A DNA stretch of 64,000 nt, from positions 23,576-87,575 of the forward strand of contig NZ_RYFF01000023.1 in the NCBI RefSeq assembly GCF_004138165.1, read 5' to 3'. The notes beneath the pieces are model-generated. The model saw only the letters and a list, made by a program, of their open reading frames with translations. It was not told the DNA's origin and ran no database searches. Source of the DNA: Candidatus Chloroploca sp. Khr17 (GTDB taxonomy: Bacteria > Chloroflexota > Chloroflexia > Chloroflexales > Chloroflexaceae). The position numbers and the translations under genes are program-made. Shown here piece by piece: positions 60,562 to 64,000 of the stretch. Each line of letters starts with the position of its first letter. Within the stretch, counting starts at the first letter, position 1.

Positions 60562-62730
60562 ATGTGTGCCCTGACTATGGCTCAGGAGGTTTCGGTGTCG
60601 GTTGATTTTCCTTCATCGTCGCATTCAACAACTGGTGATGGCCAGGATCAGTTGTATCGTATGACCGCCATCCCTGAGGGGGCCGACTGGTCGGCTGACC
60701 CTCAGGTGACCGCGCCGGAAGCCAGAACCCGGCCAAAAGCCCGACCACCCCGTCGCCGCGGTCGGATGCTCATCGTCGCCCTGGTCGGCCTCTTATTGCT
60801 TACCATTATTGGGACGAGCACCGGGCTTTATTTCTTGAATCAGAGCTACGACGGGCGCATCTATCCGAATGTCAGCATTCGCGGGGTGCAGGTCGGTGAA
60901 TTGACCGTCGCCGAGGCTGAAGAGGCGATCCAAGCACGGTTTGCCTCGTTCCTGGCTCAGCCTGTGGTGCTTACCTATGGCGATAAGACGTGGATGCCTA
61001 CGATGGCCGAACTAGGTGTTCGCCTCGAGACAGAACGAGCCGTTGCCGAGGCGATGGCACTTGGCCGCGATCAAGGGGTTTTCACCAACGTGCGCTCTTT
61101 CCTGGCGATCTATGAGCAAGGTGTTGAACTGCCACTCCACGTGACGGTGAATCAGACCAGGATGCAGGAATACCTGCTTGCGCGGGTCGCCGAGGTTGAG
61201 CAACCTGCCATTGATGCAACCCTGACCCTCAATGGAACGACCCTTGCGACCGCACCGTCAGCGACCGGCCAACAGGTACTGGTAGGCGATACCCTGCAAG
61301 AGATTACCGCAGCCATCCAGGCCCTTGATCCCCAGATGATCGCCCTGCGTACACGCACGCTCCAGCCAAGTTTGAGCGACGTAGCGGTGCAAGAGGCTCA
61401 GGCAACCATTGATGCACTGCTCGCTGCCCCTCTGACCTTGACGGTTGAAGGATGGACAACACCATTTGTCTGGTCACGCGAAGATATTGCGCGCCTGGTT
61501 CGCATTGAACGGGTGAATGGGGCTGAAGGTGATACGCTAGCCGTCTCCCTCGATCAGGATCTCATCAAGGCTGCCCTCGAGCAGATTGGCGCGACGACCG
61601 AAAAGGTTGGCCGCTATCCGCGGGTAGCCTGGAATGGTGGCGATCTGCGCATCACTCGCGAAGGGACGAATGGAGAGCGCCTTGATGCGGTGGTAGCACA
61701 AGAAATGGTCACGAGTGCCTTGTTCAAGGCCGATGGGCAACGCAATGTAAACTTGCCGATGCGCGAAACAGCCGCTCCAGTGACCGCCGCTAATCTCGGA
61801 CAACTGGGCCTTCGTGAGTTGCTGTCAGTTGGCCGCAGTGATTTCAGTGGCTCGGCGGCCTACCGCATTACCAATATCCAGGCCGGGATGCGTCTGCTCG
61901 ATGGGGTTCTGGTCGCCCCTGATGAAGAGTTCTCGTTCAATAATACGATCGGGCGCATTGATGCCTCGAATGGTTTTGTTGAAGGCTACGCGATTGTCCG
62001 TAATCGTACCCAGCTTGAATGGGGCGGTGGCATCTGCCAAGACTCGACGACGATGTTCCGGGCCGCCTTCTGGGCTGGCTTGCCCATCACCGAACGCTGG
62101 GGCCATTCGTTCTATATCAGCTGGTATGACAAATATGGCTTCGGTGAGTATGGCAATGGTCCAGGGATGGATGCCGCGATTTTCACCGGTGCCCTCGATT
62201 TCAAATTCATTAACGATACAGGGAATTGGATCTTGATCCAGACCAATGTTGATACCAACCGTGCGCTGGCCGAGGTGCGTATCTACGGCACAGACGACGG
62301 GCGCACGGTTCGCCTCGCTGGCCCCGAAATTACAGATCGCCTGCCAGCCCCAAGCCAGCCTGTCTATGTTGCGGTGCCTGAACAGCCACGGGGCCGCATG
62401 CGCCAGAGCGATACCGCACGCGGTGGCATGACGATCAACTTTACCCGCATTATTGAGCGCGATGGCGAAACCACTGAGCGCCGTACGTTTGAAACAAAGT
62501 TCCGGCCCTGGCCCAATATTTTTGAAGCCAATCCTGCCGATCTTGGCCCTGATGGTCGTCCGCTCCCACGCGAGACACCAACGCCTGAGCCCGAGGAGGT
62601 TCCACCACCACCACCGCCGGGTGAGGAGGTACCGCCCGCACCGGAACCGGCTCCAGAACCGGCTCCAGAACTTCCGCCACCACCGGAACCTCCGCCAGCG
62701 CCGGAACCAACTCCCTTGCCCGAAGGATAA
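60562..62730 (+). CDS. VanW domain protein with two peptidoglycan-binding domains, membrane-anchored
   Basis: 722 aa. A 65-residue basic cytosolic tail (RTRPKARPPRRRGR) precedes one membrane helix (MLIVALVGLLLLTIIGTSTG). Outside are two YoaR-like putative PG-binding domains (residues about 100-320: VQVGELTVAEAEEAIQARF) and a VanW domain (residues 420-580: FSFNNTIGRIDASNGFVEGY, GGGICQDSTTMFRAAFWAGL). The last 65 residues are Pro/Glu-rich (PEPAPEPAPELPPPPEP). The ATG at 60562 lies only two bases after AGAGGGGA; an ATG at 60577 is the alternative start. A cell-envelope role is inferred. Confidence 0.9.
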   Translation: MCALTMAQEVSVSVDFPSSSHSTTGDGQDQLYRMTAIPEGADWSADPQVTAPEARTRPKARPPRRRGRMLIVALVGLLLLTIIGTSTGLYFLNQSYDGRIYPNVSIRGVQVGELTVAEAEEAIQARFASFLAQPVVLTYGDKTWMPTMAELGVRLETERAVAEAMALGRDQGVFTNVRSFLAIYEQGVELPLHVTVNQTRMQEYLLARVAEVEQPAIDATLTLNGTTLATAPSATGQQVLVGDTLQEITAAIQALDPQMIALRTRTLQPSLSDVAVQEAQATIDALLAAPLTLTVEGWTTPFVWSREDIARLVRIERVNGAEGDTLAVSLDQDLIKAALEQIGATTEKVGRYPRVAWNGGDLRITREGTNGERLDAVVAQEMVTSALFKADGQRNVNLPMRETAAPVTAANLGQLGLRELLSVGRSDFSGSAAYRITNIQAGMRLLDGVLVAPDEEFSFNNTIGRIDASNGFVEGYAIVRNRTQLEWGGGICQDSTTMFRAAFWAGLPITERWGHSFYISWYDKYGFGEYGNGPGMDAAIFTGALDFKFINDTGNWILIQTNVDTNRALAEVRIYGTDDGRTVRLAGPEITDRLPAPSQPVYVAVPEQPRGRMRQSDTARGGMTINFTRIIERDGETTERRTFETKFRPWPNIFEANPADLGPDGRPLPRETPTPEPEEVPPPPPPGEEVPPAPEPAPEPAPELPPPPEPPPAPEPTPLPEG

Positions 62731-62783
62731 AAAAACAATGCTGCCGAGACTATAATCTCGGCAGCATTGTTTTTTATCCTTCG
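62721..62783. terminator. 28-bp bidirectional hairpin overlapping the VanW gene stop
   Basis: Arms of about 28 bases (62721-62749 and 62756-62783) with A7 and T6 tracts and one bulge; core CAATGCTGCCGAGA. It serves the plus-strand VanW gene and, from the other side, the CBS-domain gene ending at 62793. Confidence 0.92.
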
Positions 62784-62792
62784 ATTGCTGTC

Positions 62793-63221
62793 TTAGCCTT
62801 CACACAACTTCAATACCAGACGATAGACATCGGTTTCAGTGATAATGCCAACAAGCACGTCGTTCTCAACCACTGGTAAACCACTCAGGTGTCGCTGAAG
62901 CAGGATTGACACCGCTTCTTTCATCGAGGCATCAGCAAGAACACTGATTGGTTGCTTTGTCATCACTTCCTCAACCACTGTGCCCGCCAAGGCAAAGCGA
63001 GCTTCGTGCCAACCCGCCTCACTGCGTTGAAATGAAACAACACCTTCGATATCGCTCCGTGTGATCATCCCAACAAGACGACCATCGGACTCAACCACTG
63101 GCAAGCGGTGGACGTTACGATCGCGCATGCGTTCGTATGCCTCGACAGCTGAGGTATCTGGCGCAACAACGATCGGTTGCTTTGTCATCCAATCGCGCAC
63201 ATATGACTTGTGGGCTTCCAC
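62793..63221 (-). CDS. CBS-domain pair protein
   Basis: 142 aa from a GTG with AAGGAG six bases upstream. Two CBS motifs (VRDWMTKQPIVVAPDTSAVE, HRLPVVESDGRLVGMITRSD; VVEEVMTKQPISVLADASMK, SGLPVVENDVLVGIITETD) form one Bateman module, which binds adenosine nucleotides in other proteins. No catalytic domain is attached, so it is a stand-alone energy or redox sensor. The next gene upstream (63302-64000) is on the same strand, 80 bp away. Confidence 0.92.
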   Translation of the reverse strand: MEAHKSYVRDWMTKQPIVVAPDTSAVEAYERMRDRNVHRLPVVESDGRLVGMITRSDIEGVVSFQRSEAGWHEARFALAGTVVEEVMTKQPISVLADASMKEAVSILLQRHLSGLPVVENDVLVGIITETDVYRLVLKLCEG

Positions 63222-63301
63222 TGACCACTCCTTTCAGTCTGTTGACACCATCATAAGTGTAGCACAAGGTGCGCTAGCTTCAGGCTTACACCGTCGTAAA
63301 C

Positions 63302-64000
63302 TCATTTTTTTGGGTGAAGGTCGAAGTTGGGACGTCCACCGGGTCGCATCTGGAAACTGCCCCGGCCTCGCCTGGTAACAGGACTGGCGCTACGTACAGG
63401 TTTCTTGGTCTCACGCCGACTATCCTGTTGCGACGCTTGATCCTGCTGCTGCGCTGGAGCCTCAGGTGTATCTTGCCGAGGTTGTTGAGGCGCACGTTGT
63501 TCACCTGGCGAGACGGTTGCTCGTTCAAGATTCTCTGTACGCTCACTATACCCCTGCTTACGCTCGTTACCACGCAACTCGGGACGAGACTCCTTCTGCG
63601 CAGAAGCACCGCGCTCATCACGTCCGGAGCCACCGTAGCTGCGCTCACTCCGCTCGTACCCACGTCCGCCGCGCTCATCACGTCCAGCACCGTACCCACG
63701 TCCGCCGCGCTCATCGCCGCGTCCACCACGCTCATCGCTGCGCCCAGGGCCACCGTAGCTCCGCTCGCTCCGCTCGTACCCACGTCCGCCGCGCTCATCA
63801 CGCCCAGCGCCGTAGCCACGCTCATCGCTGCGTCCGCCACGCTCGTCACGTCCGGGGCCACCGTAGCTCCGCTCGCTCCGCTCGTACCCACGTCCGCCGC
63901 GCTCATCACGCCCAGCGCCGTAGCCACGCTCATCGCTGCGTCCGCCACGCTCGTCACGTCCGGGGCCACCGTAGCTCCGCTCGCTCCGCTCGTACCCGCG
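63302..64000 (-). CDS. Arg/Gly-rich repeat protein, C-terminal part (runs off the window)
   Basis: The frame is open from the right edge to the stop at 63302, at least 232 codons. It reads as repeats of GRDERGGRGYERSERSYGGP and GRDERGGRSDERGYGA, then a Gln/Glu-rich region (APQQPRQDTPEAPAQQQDQ) and a basic tail (VTRRGRGSFQMRPGGRPNFD). RGG-type tails occur on DEAD-box helicases and RNA-binding proteins; the N-terminal domain is outside the window. Other frames here give long Ala/Val/Gly ORFs that are artefacts. Confidence 0.7.
   Translation of the reverse strand, partial: RGYERSERSYGGPGRDERGGRSDERGYGAGRDERGGRGYERSERSYGGPGRDERGGRSDERGYGAGRDERGGRGYERSERSYGGPGRSDERGGRGDERGGRGYGAGRDERGGRGYERSERSYGGSGRDERGASAQKESRPELRGNERKQGYSERTENLERATVSPGEQRAPQQPRQDTPEAPAQQQDQASQQDSRRETKKPVRSASPVTRRGRGSFQMRPGGRPNFDLHPKK
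63793..64000. repeat. 108-bp in-frame tandem repeat
   Basis: 63793-63900 and 63901-64000 (continuing past the edge) are identical over nearly all of the visible length; a partial related unit precedes them (63610-63792). The unit equals 36 codons of the RGG protein. Exact identity points to recent expansion. Confidence 0.9.

Noticed and set aside
63286..63969. Ala/Val/Ser/Gly-rich 227-codon ORF
   Set aside because: Alternate frame of the 108-bp repeat; the RGG frame is open to the window edge and has a normal basic tail.

Overview
The window reads as a chromosomal segment of a filamentous Chloroflexota bacterium, most likely Chloroflexales (Chloroflexus, Oscillochloris or Chloroploca type). 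This is inferred from protein families alone: secreted proteins ending in an NRVYLP(L/F)V tail, one-domain repeats of the FxxYWxxxGGLxxFGFPIT type, a Ser/Thr kinase with a Pro-rich stalk and an extracytoplasmic GFG-type sensor, MalT/BTAD regulators, an SbtA bicarbonate permease, and GTG and TTG starts with strong Shine-Dalgarno sites. No rRNA or tRNA gene was seen.

Layout. 0-3.4 kb: LacI regulator, release factor RF3, XRE-cupin regulator. 3.4-8.6 kb is an accessory patch: a transposase remnant, fragments of a secreted protein and of a BTAD regulator, two PD-(D/E)XK-like ORFs meeting tail to tail, a DUF4926 protein, and an AAA ATPase with a C-terminal nuclease-like domain whose 5' side abuts a 5'-truncated metalloprotease/beta-helix gene. 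11.7-12.4 kb holds repeats. 12.4-16.4 kb: secreted repeat protein, enolase, DUF4397 protein. 16.6-25.4 kb is a signalling block: thioredoxin-fold lipoprotein, GGDEF response regulator, UrtA-like binding protein and a giant hybrid histidine kinase. A TnpB element carrying an amber stop sits between the regulator and the binding protein.

25.5-32.2 kb is a tight four-gene operon that fits glucosylglycerate metabolism: a GH63-like hydrolase, a GT4 glycosyltransferase, a universal-stress/GpgS fusion and a GH13_18 phosphorylase. 32.4-34.0 kb: LemA and DUF3137. 34.0-35.8 kb is a degraded accessory zone with two broken GxxExxY genes, an orphan minimal nucleotidyltransferase and several repeat families. 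35.8-40.5 kb (minus): two overlapping K+/H+-antiporter-type genes followed by an M24 peptidase. 40.6-40.8 kb: a 12-bp minisatellite, then a PyrK-like protein.

41.9-48.9 kb (minus) is a likely envelope operon: clpS, beta-lactamase-fold lipoprotein, DUF4139 protein, GT-C-like membrane protein, small membrane protein, ECF sigma factor. 49-51 kb: sbtA coupled to an MFS transporter. 51.3-53.8 kb (minus): parvulin foldase and leuB. 54-60 kb (minus): a 1171-residue MalT/HEAT/BTAD regulator and a Ser/Thr kinase. 60.4-64 kb: a putative operator/promoter, a VanW-domain protein, a CBS-pair protein and the C-terminal part of an Arg/Gly-repeat protein running off the right edge. Most convergent gene ends are closed by long, nearly perfect hairpins.
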